Assembly (NCBI GenBank): GCA_026398575.1
Contig: JAPLSP010000727.1
Span: 1-34,968, forward strand
DNA length: 34,968 nt
Direction of reading: 5' to 3'
DNA from: Candidatus Sumerlaeota bacterium
GTDB lineage: Bacteria; Sumerlaeota; Sumerlaeia; JADFCT01
Shown: piece after piece, positions 1-6,795 of the stretch
Layout of the letters: the number at the start of each line of letters is the position of its first letter
Position numbering within the stretch: position 1 is the stretch's first letter
Program-made: the position numbers and the translations under genes
Notes under the pieces: generated by a model
Databases searched by the model: none
What the model was told of the DNA's origin: nothing
Seen by the model: only the letters and a program-made list of their open reading frames with translations

Positions 1-150
1 GGGCGAAAGAAGCAAGCCATTGCCTTTCCTCACTATCTCTTCCGCCCTTACAGGGCTTGATAGAAATGGGGATTGGCCGTTCCCAGGGCGTTGCCCTGGG
101 CTGTTTTCTTTTGGCCCTTTCAGGGCATTTGTGGTGAGAAATGCGGGTTA
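1..150 (+). repeat. REP-like ~150-bp palindromic element, copy 1 (cut by window edge)
   Basis: This stretch matches 12036-12200 (same strand) and 11895-12053 (opposite strand). The shared blocks in order are a GGGCGAAAGAA start, CCGCCC-TACAGGG, the palindrome CCAGGGCGTTGCCCTGG, a TGTTTTCTTTTGGCCCTTTC block and a terminal GGTGAGAAATGCGGGTTA. The conserved palindromes separated by variable spacers suggest a non-autonomous interspersed element. No transposase is in the window. Confidence 0.8.
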
Positions 151-175
151 GTGCTCTGAATCATAAATTCAGTGA

Positions 176-201
176 CGTATTTTCGAATATGAGTACTCAG
201 C
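176..201 (+). repeat. 26-bp dispersed direct repeat, copy 1
   Basis: CGTATTT-T-CGAATATGAGTACT-C-AGC occurs here and again at 5329-5354 with only two mismatches. It contains the palindrome GAGTACTC. This copy lies 20 nt downstream of the stop of the USP/EIIA gene, and the second overlaps the stop of the methyltransferase gene. Function is unknown; it could be a short mobile-element end or a binding site. Confidence 0.55.
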
Positions 202-220
202 GGCGATCATCCATTGCCCG

Positions 221-1396
221 CTATATTTGCGAATCGGTATTTGCGTCGAGGGTGGCGATGACTTCGGTGGGCGTCTGACAGGCCAGCAGGCGCTCGCGCG
301 AGGCGTCGCAATGCATGACGTGCGCGATCTTCGACAGAACGGCAAGGTACTCATTGTATCGCTCGCGGGGAGTCAGCATGAAGAAGATGAAGCGGGTCGG
401 AAGCGAATCCTGATCGCTGAATCGCACTCCTTGCGGGCAAATCCCGAGCGCGCCCACCAGGCCTTTGAAATTGGAGATCGTCGCGTGCGGCAAGGCGGTT
501 TCATGACCCGCGTTCGTGGGCATCTGCCGCTCGCGCGCAAACGCCGACGCCAAAACGTCCCCCCGCAGATGCGCGGGCAATTGGTTCTCCTGAATCAAAG
601 CGTCCACCAGCGCGCGCATGGCTTCCCATTTGTCGCGCGGCGCCATGTTCATGCGCACGGTCTGTTCCCAGAAGATCTCGCGCAGCGTCAGTTCCGCTTT
701 TCGCTTGCCGATCACCATCACGACGGGGCGTTCGGACTTGTAGGCGATCTCGGCCGGTATCGAGCCGATCAGGAATTGCTCGATGCGCCAATCCTTCGGG
801 CCGCCCAGGACGATCAGGTCGCCGGGGCGCGTGCGGCGGACGATTTCGCCGACCACGTCGCGATTCGAGCGCAAGGTCAGCGGCATCTTCACGGCCATCA
901 TATTCAGCTGCATCTGCGTCAGGCCGCGTATCTGCTGCAGAAAGCGCCGGAATAGCGGGCGGTTCCTTTGCAGGTCTTCATGTCCGCGCACCACGCGCAG
1001 GACGCGCGCCGGCTTGTTCCAGGCTTTCGCCAGCTCGTGGGCCACGCGAATCGTCGCCAGGGCGTGGGCGCCGCCGCTGGTCGTGACCAGCAGACGCTCG
1101 ATGGTTTCATTGGCCCAGTCCTTGACGATGACGGTCTCCAGATTCATCTCCTCGGAGATCAGCGCCAGCGTGCGCATCTTGTTGACGTCCCGATACCAGC
1201 CGGTCACCAGGATGTGAAAGGTTTGCGATTGTGCGAGGGCGCGGGCCTTGTCGAGCCAAATATCGGGCGGCGCGTTCAACACCCAAACCACAGCCCCTCG
1301 CGCCAGGGCCAGCGCATCGGCATACCGCCGCAGCCGCGCCTCCTGGTCCGGCTCATAGGCGATTAGCAAAATGCGATAAGTCGAGGAGCTGTTCAT
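221..1396 (-). CDS. Universal stress protein domain fused to PTS EIIA-type domain
   Basis: 391 aa, cytoplasmic. The first ~230 residues form a USP-like alpha/beta region ending in the typical nucleotide-loop signature (VLGGPKDW ... FLIGSIPAEIAYKSERPVVMV). Residues ~240-385 resemble a PTS EIIA (fructose/nitrogen type) domain, with the candidate phospho-histidine at H304 in the ALPHAT motif. Known: EIIA domains accept phosphate from HPr, and USP/EIIA tails are often fused to or encoded with antiporters and amino-acid permeases. No HPr, EI or transporter is visible here, so the role is inferred to be regulatory (energy or stress sensing). I chose ATG at 1396; a TTG 18 nt upstream is possible. 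The stop is followed by a 26-bp repeat shared with the methyltransferase locus. Confidence 0.75.
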   Translation of the reverse strand: MNSSSTYRILLIAYEPDQEARLRRYADALALARGAVVWVLNAPPDIWLDKARALAQSQTFHILVTGWYRDVNKMRTLALISEEMNLETVIVKDWANETIERLLVTTSGGAHALATIRVAHELAKAWNKPARVLRVVRGHEDLQRNRPLFRRFLQQIRGLTQMQLNMMAVKMPLTLRSNRDVVGEIVRRTRPGDLIVLGGPKDWRIEQFLIGSIPAEIAYKSERPVVMVIGKRKAELTLREIFWEQTVRMNMAPRDKWEAMRALVDALIQENQLPAHLRGDVLASAFARERQMPTNAGHETALPHATISNFKGLVGALGICPQGVRFSDQDSLPTRFIFFMLTPRERYNEYLAVLSKIAHVMHCDASRERLLACQTPTEVIATLDANTDSQI

Positions 1397-1584
1397 TGGC
1401 GCTCTGCAAAGCAATTAATAAAGCCGTATGTCACTGAAGAATCTCCTTCATTATCTCCCGTGTCGTGGCGCAGCGGCAACGGCATTTTCGAAAGTCTTGC
1501 TGTGACTGGCAGACATCGCGAGCCAGCTCCGACCGCCGGCGCTCTACAAGGCGGCGATGGAGAACGTCCAGCAAATTCTTCTGT

Positions 1585-1908
1585 TCATCGCCCAGCAGCG
1601 GATGTCGCGCGGATGGGCGGCACAGGCGTTTTCTTGCCAAAGGAAATCTCTCCTTCATTGAACTTATGGATGAGCATGGAAATGAGAGATTGATAGGGCA
1701 ACCCTTCCTGCAGTGCCTTCGCTTGGATTTTCCTCAGATCTCTTTCGGCCATTCTGATGTTGATCCTCTTTTGCTTGCTTACGCTGTATTTTGCATATTC
1801 CTGGTATTTCTTTTTGATTGATGAATCAAAGTCAGAAAGCCACTGCCCGCTTTCCAGCGATTTTAGAATCTCTTTCTCTTTTTTATCAAGACGCGTCATT
1901 TTATTCAT
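1585..1908 (-). CDS. CopG/BrnA-like ribbon-helix-helix antitoxin
   Basis: 107 aa from an ATG at 1908 preceded by a strong GGAGG site 8 nt upstream. The body (MTRLDKKEKEILKSLE, then KRINIRMAERDLRKIQAKA, then LPYQSLISMLIHKF) is typical of CopG-type antitoxins of BrnT-like toxin systems. It has a basic N-terminal half, a linker and a ribbon-helix-helix DNA-binding segment that normally represses its own operon and neutralises the toxin. The last ~20 residues (after HKFNEGEI) look like read-through into unrelated sequence. The first codons overlap the end of the toxin remnant just upstream, the normal toxin-antitoxin order. Because the toxin is truncated, this antitoxin is probably an orphan. No gene is recognised in the 188 bp between it and the USP gene. 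Confidence 0.75.
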   Translation of the reverse strand: MNKMTRLDKKEKEILKSLESGQWLSDFDSSIKKKYQEYAKYSVSKQKRINIRMAERDLRKIQAKALQEGLPYQSLISMLIHKFNEGEISFGKKTPVPPIRATSAAGR

Positions 1909-2044
1909 GGGTGGAGCCTCCAAGGTATTTCTCCATCGCTTTGCGATCTGGAATGATCGTCTTTAGGAAGATTTTCTCGTCGTCTTCCACAAACGGATAT
2001 TCATGCATCCTGACTTGGGCATTTTCACGGTTGATGTCATAAGG
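1901..2044 (-). pseudogene. 5'-truncated BrnT-like toxin remnant
   Basis: Upstream of the antitoxin an in-frame stretch reads YPFVEDDEKIFLKTIIPDRK and then KYLGG, the characteristic C-terminal end of BrnT-like toxins (usually ~90 aa). The frame is closed by a TGA at 2045-2047, only 2 nt past the helicase stop, so roughly the first half of the toxin is missing. The stop overlaps the antitoxin start (ATGAATAA), which is the usual coupling. An ATG at 2008 could still give a 35-residue peptide, but it would lack the N-terminal catalytic part. The family assignment rests on the recognised tail motif. Confidence 0.65.
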
Positions 2045-2048
2045 TCAA

Positions 2049-4424
2049 TTATGCTGACAGGACCTGAAGTATCTTTTCGAGCAGCGCCCGCGCTGTTTTC
2101 TTGCCTCGTTCCCCGACCTCGAGCGCCGGGCCGACGCAGGAGGGGCAGCCGGCGGCGCAACGGCAGGAGACCAGCTCGCGCGCGGCCGACAGGATTTTTT
2201 TGTCGGTCGCATAGACCTTCTTGCTGATGCCGGCGCCGCCGGGATAGGCGTCGTAAACGTGGATCGCGGGGCGCTGGTCGAAGGGCGACTTCATCATCGG
2301 CCAGCAGCGGATGTCGCGCGGGTCGCAGAGAATAAAAACGGGGATGAGGTTATTGAGCAGCGTGGCCAGCGCGCGCAAACCGCCGGGCGCATCGAGGCCG
2401 CGCGCGTCACACCATTCCTTCAGGTCTTCGCGAAACGTCAGCCAGTAGGATTCCGTCTGCATTTCGTTGGGCGGCGTGTGGACGTTTCCATAGCCGACGC
2501 TTTCGTGCGTGGCGAACCTGATCTTCTTGAATTTCGCGACCAGCGTCGTCACGTTCACGTCGCCGAAGTTTCGCGAGATGAGCGGGAACTCGGCCCATGC
2601 GCTCGGGTCTTTGCTGACGCGCTCCAGTTCGTCGAAACGCGTGGTCAGGTCACAGGCGATCACGGTCACGTCGGTTTTTGCGAGGGCGTCGGTGTAGTAG
2701 TCCACCTTGACCGGCTCGGCGTATGCGGTGCGGCCATCCCAGTCTAGGCGCCGGATGAAAAAGGTCTGGCTCTGGTGCATGTAGATCGCATCCTCATGAA
2801 TGAGGAACGGCGCCGAGTCGTAGTCCACCTCTCCGAGCAGGCGGTTCTTTTCCGCGACGTTGAGGATGACAAAGTTCTCGGCGGTCGGCGACCGGAGCGA
2901 CACGTCTTCGGAAGGATAGCGTTCATCCGAGTAGTGCCACCGCCCGCCGACGTGGCGCAAGATGTTCTCGCCTTCGAGCATCTCCAGAACCGGCGCGGGA
3001 TCCAGCGTCCCGAATTGCTCGCCATCCGCGAAAGGCAATTCAAACGCCGCGCACTTGACGTGACTGCCCAAGATCGGCAGGCTGTCGGGGTTGATGATGC
3101 CGGCTTCGGGCGATGAGCCGAAGAAATATTCGGGATGGTGGATGATATACTGATCCAGCGGCGACGAAGACGCCACGATGACGACGATGGCAGTTTCCGC
3201 CTTGCGTCCGGCGCGCCCGCCTTGTTGCCACGTGGAGGCGACCGACCCGGGATAGCCCGCCAAAACCGCCGCCTTCAGCTGACCGATATCTATGCCGAGT
3301 TCGAGGGCGTTGGTCGAGACGACGCCGAGAATTTCGCCCGTGCGAAGGCCATGCTCGATCTCGCGCCGTTCGTTCGGCAGATAGCCGCCGCGATAGCCGC
3401 GCACGCGGTTGGGGTCCTTCTTTAGCTTTGTCATGGCGCGCTTGAGATAGGTGGTCAGGATTTCAACGCGGACGCGCGAGCGCGCGAATACGATGGTCTG
3501 CACCTCGTTGGCGAGGAAACGCGCGGCGATGCGCTCGGCTTCGAGGATGCTCGAGCGGCGGATGCCCAGCTCGGCGTTCACGATTGGCGGATTATAAAAC
3601 ATGATGACGCGCTCGCCCGCCGGCGCGCCGTTATCGTCCACGAGATCGAACGGCTGGCCCACCAAGCCCTCGGCCAGTTCCTTCGGGTTCGCGATCGTGG
3701 CCGAGCAACATAGGAAGGTGGGCTTGGATTTATAAAACGCGCAGACCCGCATCAGGCGGCGCACAACGTTGGCGACGTGCGAGCCGAAGACGCCGCGGTA
3801 GTTGTGCGTTTCGTCAATCACGACGTATTTCAGATTCTCGAAGAGGCGGATCCAGAGCGTATGATGCGGCAGGATGCCGGTGTGCAGCATGTCGGGATTT
3901 GTGACGACGATGTGTCCGGCGGTGCGGATGGCCTTGCGAGCGGTGGCGGGCGTATCGCCGTCGAAGGTATAGACCTTGATCTCGCGCCCGAGCGCCGCGG
4001 TGATTTCGTGCAAGCCGGTCAGCTGGTCCTGTGAGAGCGCTTTCGTGGGGAAGAGATAAAGCGCGCGCGATTCCGGGTCTTCGAGGATTTTCTGGATGAC
4101 GGGCAGGTTGTAGCACAGCGTCTTGCCCGAGGCAGTCGGCGTGACCACGACGACGTTGCGCCCTGCGACGGCCTTTTCGATCGCCTGCGCCTGATGCGTA
4201 TAGAGCCGCTCGATGCCGCGCCCGGCCAGAACTTTTTTCAAATCCTCGCCGATGCATGGCGGAAACTCCGCATAGCGCGCGTCGCGCGGCGGCAGGAATT
4301 CGATATGCGAAAAATTCCTCCCAATGCCCGGCGCGCTTTGCAGGATCGCCAGCGCCTTCTGCACGTCAGTTATTTCCGCACGCGGTTGTTCCGTGATGCC
4401 TTTATCTGTTTCTGTCGGATTCAT
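2049..4424 (-). CDS. mrfA: MrfA/YprA-type DEAD/DEAH helicase with DUF1998 domain
   Basis: 791 aa. Residues ~60-260 form helicase domain 1, with a Q-type motif (LYTHQAQAI), Walker A TPTASGKT at 95-102, a DETH box (VVIDETHNYRGVFGSH) and SAT (CCSATIANP). Helicase domain 2 follows with STNALELGIDIG and QQGGRAGR. The C-terminal DUF1998 part ends in the cysteine cluster CRCAAGCPSC (~754-763), expected to bind zinc. Known: MrfA is a 3'-5' SF2 helicase that repairs mitomycin-type crosslinks. Related helicases also occur in defence islands, but full length and standalone context favour repair. The ATG at 4424 has only a weak ribosome-binding site. The toxin remnant abuts its stop codon. Confidence 0.85.
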   Translation of the reverse strand: MNPTETDKGITEQPRAEITDVQKALAILQSAPGIGRNFSHIEFLPPRDARYAEFPPCIGEDLKKVLAGRGIERLYTHQAQAIEKAVAGRNVVVVTPTASGKTLCYNLPVIQKILEDPESRALYLFPTKALSQDQLTGLHEITAALGREIKVYTFDGDTPATARKAIRTAGHIVVTNPDMLHTGILPHHTLWIRLFENLKYVVIDETHNYRGVFGSHVANVVRRLMRVCAFYKSKPTFLCCSATIANPKELAEGLVGQPFDLVDDNGAPAGERVIMFYNPPIVNAELGIRRSSILEAERIAARFLANEVQTIVFARSRVRVEILTTYLKRAMTKLKKDPNRVRGYRGGYLPNERREIEHGLRTGEILGVVSTNALELGIDIGQLKAAVLAGYPGSVASTWQQGGRAGRKAETAIVVIVASSSPLDQYIIHHPEYFFGSSPEAGIINPDSLPILGSHVKCAAFELPFADGEQFGTLDPAPVLEMLEGENILRHVGGRWHYSDERYPSEDVSLRSPTAENFVILNVAEKNRLLGEVDYDSAPFLIHEDAIYMHQSQTFFIRRLDWDGRTAYAEPVKVDYYTDALAKTDVTVIACDLTTRFDELERVSKDPSAWAEFPLISRNFGDVNVTTLVAKFKKIRFATHESVGYGNVHTPPNEMQTESYWLTFREDLKEWCDARGLDAPGGLRALATLLNNLIPVFILCDPRDIRCWPMMKSPFDQRPAIHVYDAYPGGAGISKKVYATDKKILSAARELVSCRCAAGCPSCVGPALEVGERGKKTARALLEKILQVLSA

Positions 4425-4730
4425 TTTTTTGCGCCGCCATCATACTTTCATCCATTTTCAGCGCGTCAAACCGCTAATATATGTGCAACTGACGGAATGC
4501 TGACACGCCTCCGCGATCCATCAATGAACCAACGCTCCATGATTACTTCCATCCCTGCGCGGGCGCAAGGAGTGAATCCGGGCGGAATGTCAATGGCGTT
4601 TTTCATCCCGTTAATAAAGCTTGATTTCCATCCGCCGGATAGGGTAAAAATACTGTGCTTGAATTGACCGTGAAAAAATCGCGGCGCGGGAGGCGCTGCT
4701 TTTTCATATTCGTTGCCAAGGAACACACTC
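4425..4730. other. Intergenic region between divergent helicase and HU genes
   Basis: 306 bp, AT-richer than its flanks, with no open frame that looks like a protein. It must hold the promoters of both divergent genes. I see no repeat or riboswitch-like element. Confidence 0.5.
4621..4650 (+). promoter_or_regulatory. Possible promoter of the HU-like gene
   Basis: TTGATT (4621-4626) and TAAAAA (4645-4650) are separated by 18 bp in an AT-rich stretch ~80 bp upstream of the HU start. This is a consensus-only guess for a housekeeping sigma factor. Confidence 0.25.
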
Positions 4731-5096
4731 ATGATTAAGGCAGATATCGTCAAGGCGGTAGCGACCGAGCTAAAAATGAACGATCGAGACGCGCTGGGGA
4801 TCGTGGATCATATCATCGAGGCGCTCAAACTCGTGATCAAAGAGAATGAGAGACTGGAAATCCGGGATTTCGGCGTATTTCAGATTAAGCAGCGCAAAGC
4901 GCGCATTGGCCGCAATCCACGCAATAAAAAGGAATATCCCATCTCGCCCCATAAGGTCGTCACTTTCAAACCGGGCAAGAACGTCAAGCTGGGGCTTCTG
5001 ACTCGCGGCAAAGCGCCGGCGCCTGTCAGCGCGCTAGTGGTCCCATCGCTTGCCGCCGGCGTCTCTGCCGCTCCCCCGGCCTTTATGGCGCCCTAA
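4731..5096 (+). CDS. HU/IHF-family DNA-binding protein
   Basis: 121 aa. Residues 1-90 are a standard HU/IHF fold: N-terminal helices (MIKADIVKAVATELKM), the RLEIRDFGVFQIKQRKAR strand, and the GRNPRNKKEYPISPHKVVTFKPGK arm and C-terminal segment that contact the minor groove. A ~30-residue Ala/Pro/Val-rich tail follows, longer than in classical ~90-aa HU. Start is the ATG at 4731, with AAGGA 9 nt upstream. Known role: a dimeric nucleoid protein that bends DNA. It converges on the methyltransferase gene, with a 107-bp palindrome between them. HU versus IHF cannot be decided from sequence alone. Confidence 0.88.
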   Translation: MIKADIVKAVATELKMNDRDALGIVDHIIEALKLVIKENERLEIRDFGVFQIKQRKARIGRNPRNKKEYPISPHKVVTFKPGKNVKLGLLTRGKAPAPVSALVVPSLAAGVSAAPPAFMAP

Positions 5097-5162
5097 GCGC
5101 TCTGACTCAGAATTACGATCGCGTATTTTTGCCTAAGGGAAAAAAGTATAGCGCTCAGGAAT

Positions 5163-5269
5163 GGCGCCAGCTTTTGGAGTAAGGTGGCTTGCCGCCTTCT
5201 TTTTGGCGTTTCAATGGCCTTGGCGCAAAAAAGAAGGCGGCAAGCCACCTTACTCCAAGAGCTGGCGCC
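5163..5269. repeat. 107-bp near-perfect palindrome between convergent genes
   Basis: Arms of about 45 bp (5163-5208 and 5222-5269) are inverted copies with few mismatches. Both carry the block GGAGTAAGGTGGCTTGCCGC, and the loop is short. It sits between the convergent HU-like and methyltransferase genes, so a transcript from either side would fold into a long hairpin ending both genes. The size and purity of the arms fit a REP/MITE-like element better than an ordinary terminator. Confidence 0.85.
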
Positions 5270-5328
5270 GCTCCCATCCGCATGAATCTTTTTCCCCGGC
5301 ATGAATATTCGCGATGATTTATTGTTAT

Positions 5329-5354
5329 CGTATTTGCGAATATGAGTACTTAGC
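5329..5354 (+). repeat. 26-bp dispersed direct repeat, copy 2
   Basis: This copy matches 176-201 with two mismatches. It overlaps the TAA stop of the methyltransferase gene (5350-5352). Confidence 0.55.
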
Positions 5355-6417
5355 CCGTCACGGAAAATAAATCGGGTTCTTGTTTGCCCTGCGGAGGGTC
5401 GCTGGGCGGTTCGCGCTTGGCCTTGCGCTCGCGGCTGCCAGCGGGCAAGTCCTTGACCAGCTTCAGTAGAGACCAGTAGCCCCTGCCCAGTTCCGCTCCC
5501 AGCGCATCGAGCGTCTTGCGCTTGGTTTTATGAACCATTAGCAGTTCCAGATAGCGCCGCCGGGCCTGCTCCTTTTCCTCGGCGGTCCATGGCTGGTTTT
5601 GGTTCTCCGGCGTTTCCGTCATGGGAACGCGCAATTCCTTCAGCAAACAGCCCGGCTCGATAGCCGCCATCTGCTTCATTTGATGCTCGAAAGCCGTGCG
5701 GCTTTTCTCGAACCCGATCGCGCGGCGATTGAGGCCGATGGCGATCTTGGCCGTCGAGAAGCTCCCTAAAAAGAGATCGCACACCAGATCGCCTTCGTTG
5801 CTGCTGTATTGGATGATCTTGGTCAGCAGCTCGGTCGGCAGCTGGTTCTTGTTTTTGATTTTTCCGGGCTGGTATTCGCGGTTGATGATCCAAACGTCTT
5901 CGCGGTCCTTGTAGTTGAGCGAGCCCTGGCCCTCCTCGGGCTTTTCGCAGGCGCCGAAGCGCGCCCAGGTGTTGAACGTCACGCCCCTGCCGGGTTTGGA
6001 GTAGTAAAGAATATGGTAGTGCGAGGAGATGTATTTGGTGCGATTGAAGACGCCAAAGTTGTATTTCCAGATGAGGTGGTTGATTTCTTCCAATCCGGCG
6101 CTGCGCAAGGCGTTCAGGATATGGATCAGGTGCGTGTAGCCCGAGACGACGTAGATCGAGCCTCCGGGCCGGAGGATGCGCGCGGCCTCCGCGATCCACA
6201 GGCGGCTGAATTCCTCGTATTCCCCGGCCGGCACTTCGATGTAGCCGTCAAGGACGTATTCCTCTTTCCGGTTATAGTGGCGATGCAATTGATCGCCCTG
6301 GATTCCATAAGGCGGGTCCGTGACGATCAGGTCCACGGAATTGTCCTCGATATGCTTGCGGCATCCCTCGATGCAATCCTCATTATAGAACGCATTTGAC
6401 TTGGAAATAGTTTTCAC
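5350..6417 (-). CDS. Orphan site-specific DNA methyltransferase (DPPY, beta-class order)
   Basis: 355 aa from a GTG at 6417; the frame stays open to an ATG at 6567, but those 50 extra residues do not look like the family. Motif IV DPPY lies at residues 34-37, soon after the NAFYNEDCIEG start. The target-recognition region follows (HLIWKYNFGVFNRTKY, DVWIIN). The SAM-binding block is C-terminal to it (TELLTKIIQYSSNEGDLVCD, then FLGSFSTAKIAI). This IV-before-I order is that of beta-class N6-adenine enzymes such as HinfI/CcrM types. The last ~100 residues are charged and helical. No restriction endonuclease is adjacent. A GGGGGAG lies 15 nt before the GTG, rather far. Confidence 0.82.
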   Translation of the reverse strand: MKTISKSNAFYNEDCIEGCRKHIEDNSVDLIVTDPPYGIQGDQLHRHYNRKEEYVLDGYIEVPAGEYEEFSRLWIAEAARILRPGGSIYVVSGYTHLIHILNALRSAGLEEINHLIWKYNFGVFNRTKYISSHYHILYYSKPGRGVTFNTWARFGACEKPEEGQGSLNYKDREDVWIINREYQPGKIKNKNQLPTELLTKIIQYSSNEGDLVCDLFLGSFSTAKIAIGLNRRAIGFEKSRTAFEHQMKQMAAIEPGCLLKELRVPMTETPENQNQPWTAEEKEQARRRYLELLMVHKTKRKTLDALGAELGRGYWSLLKLVKDLPAGSRERKAKREPPSDPPQGKQEPDLFSVTG

Positions 6418-6795
6418 GAAAGCGGTAGATAACTCCCCCTGAAAGATGGCCCTGAAGAGCACAAGGTCCGCAAAAACATTGGCGGCGCGCGGAGTATGAA
6501 TCGCAGAGATTGCATCCGGCAAGCGGCAATTTGGGGAGGGCCAATCATGCGGTCCGGCATCCCGCATCTACTCAGAAAAAACCCTTGCCTTCTGCGCAAA
6601 CGCTATGCGTTCATTTCAAAAGATATGTCAGACGCTATCTATTCAAGACGAAATTTGCAAATTCTTTTTTTTGGCATTTTTGAGGAAAAAGAATCTCTGA
6701 GGCAATGAACCGTCGCGCATCGAAAGCGCAGGGAAAGCCGAACGGGCGCGGTTCAGCGGTCTTTCGCCCACGCTGACTTTCAAAGGTATGATGAC
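6418..6795. other. Divergent intergenic region, methyltransferase / hybrid kinase
   Basis: Between the chosen methyltransferase start and the kinase start. The part up to 6567 is an open extension of the methyltransferase frame. An AT-rich segment at 6600-6710 probably contains the promoters. 6720-6785 is GC-rich and can fold (GCCGAAC...GGTTCAGCGG), but I do not recognise a riboswitch class. Confidence 0.4.

Noticed and set aside
1431..1658. Short minus-strand frame downstream of the antitoxin
   Set aside because: Arg-rich, no motif, overlaps the antitoxin 3' end; not supported as a gene.
176..5354. Composite transposon bounded by the 26-bp repeats
   Set aside because: No transposase or integrase lies between them, the repeats are direct and short, and the content (helicase, HU) looks chromosomal; kept only as a repeat finding.
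6720..6785. Possible riboswitch in the kinase leader
   Set aside because: The GC-rich segment can fold, but I could not match it to the conserved cores of c-di-GMP, cobalamin or other common classes.
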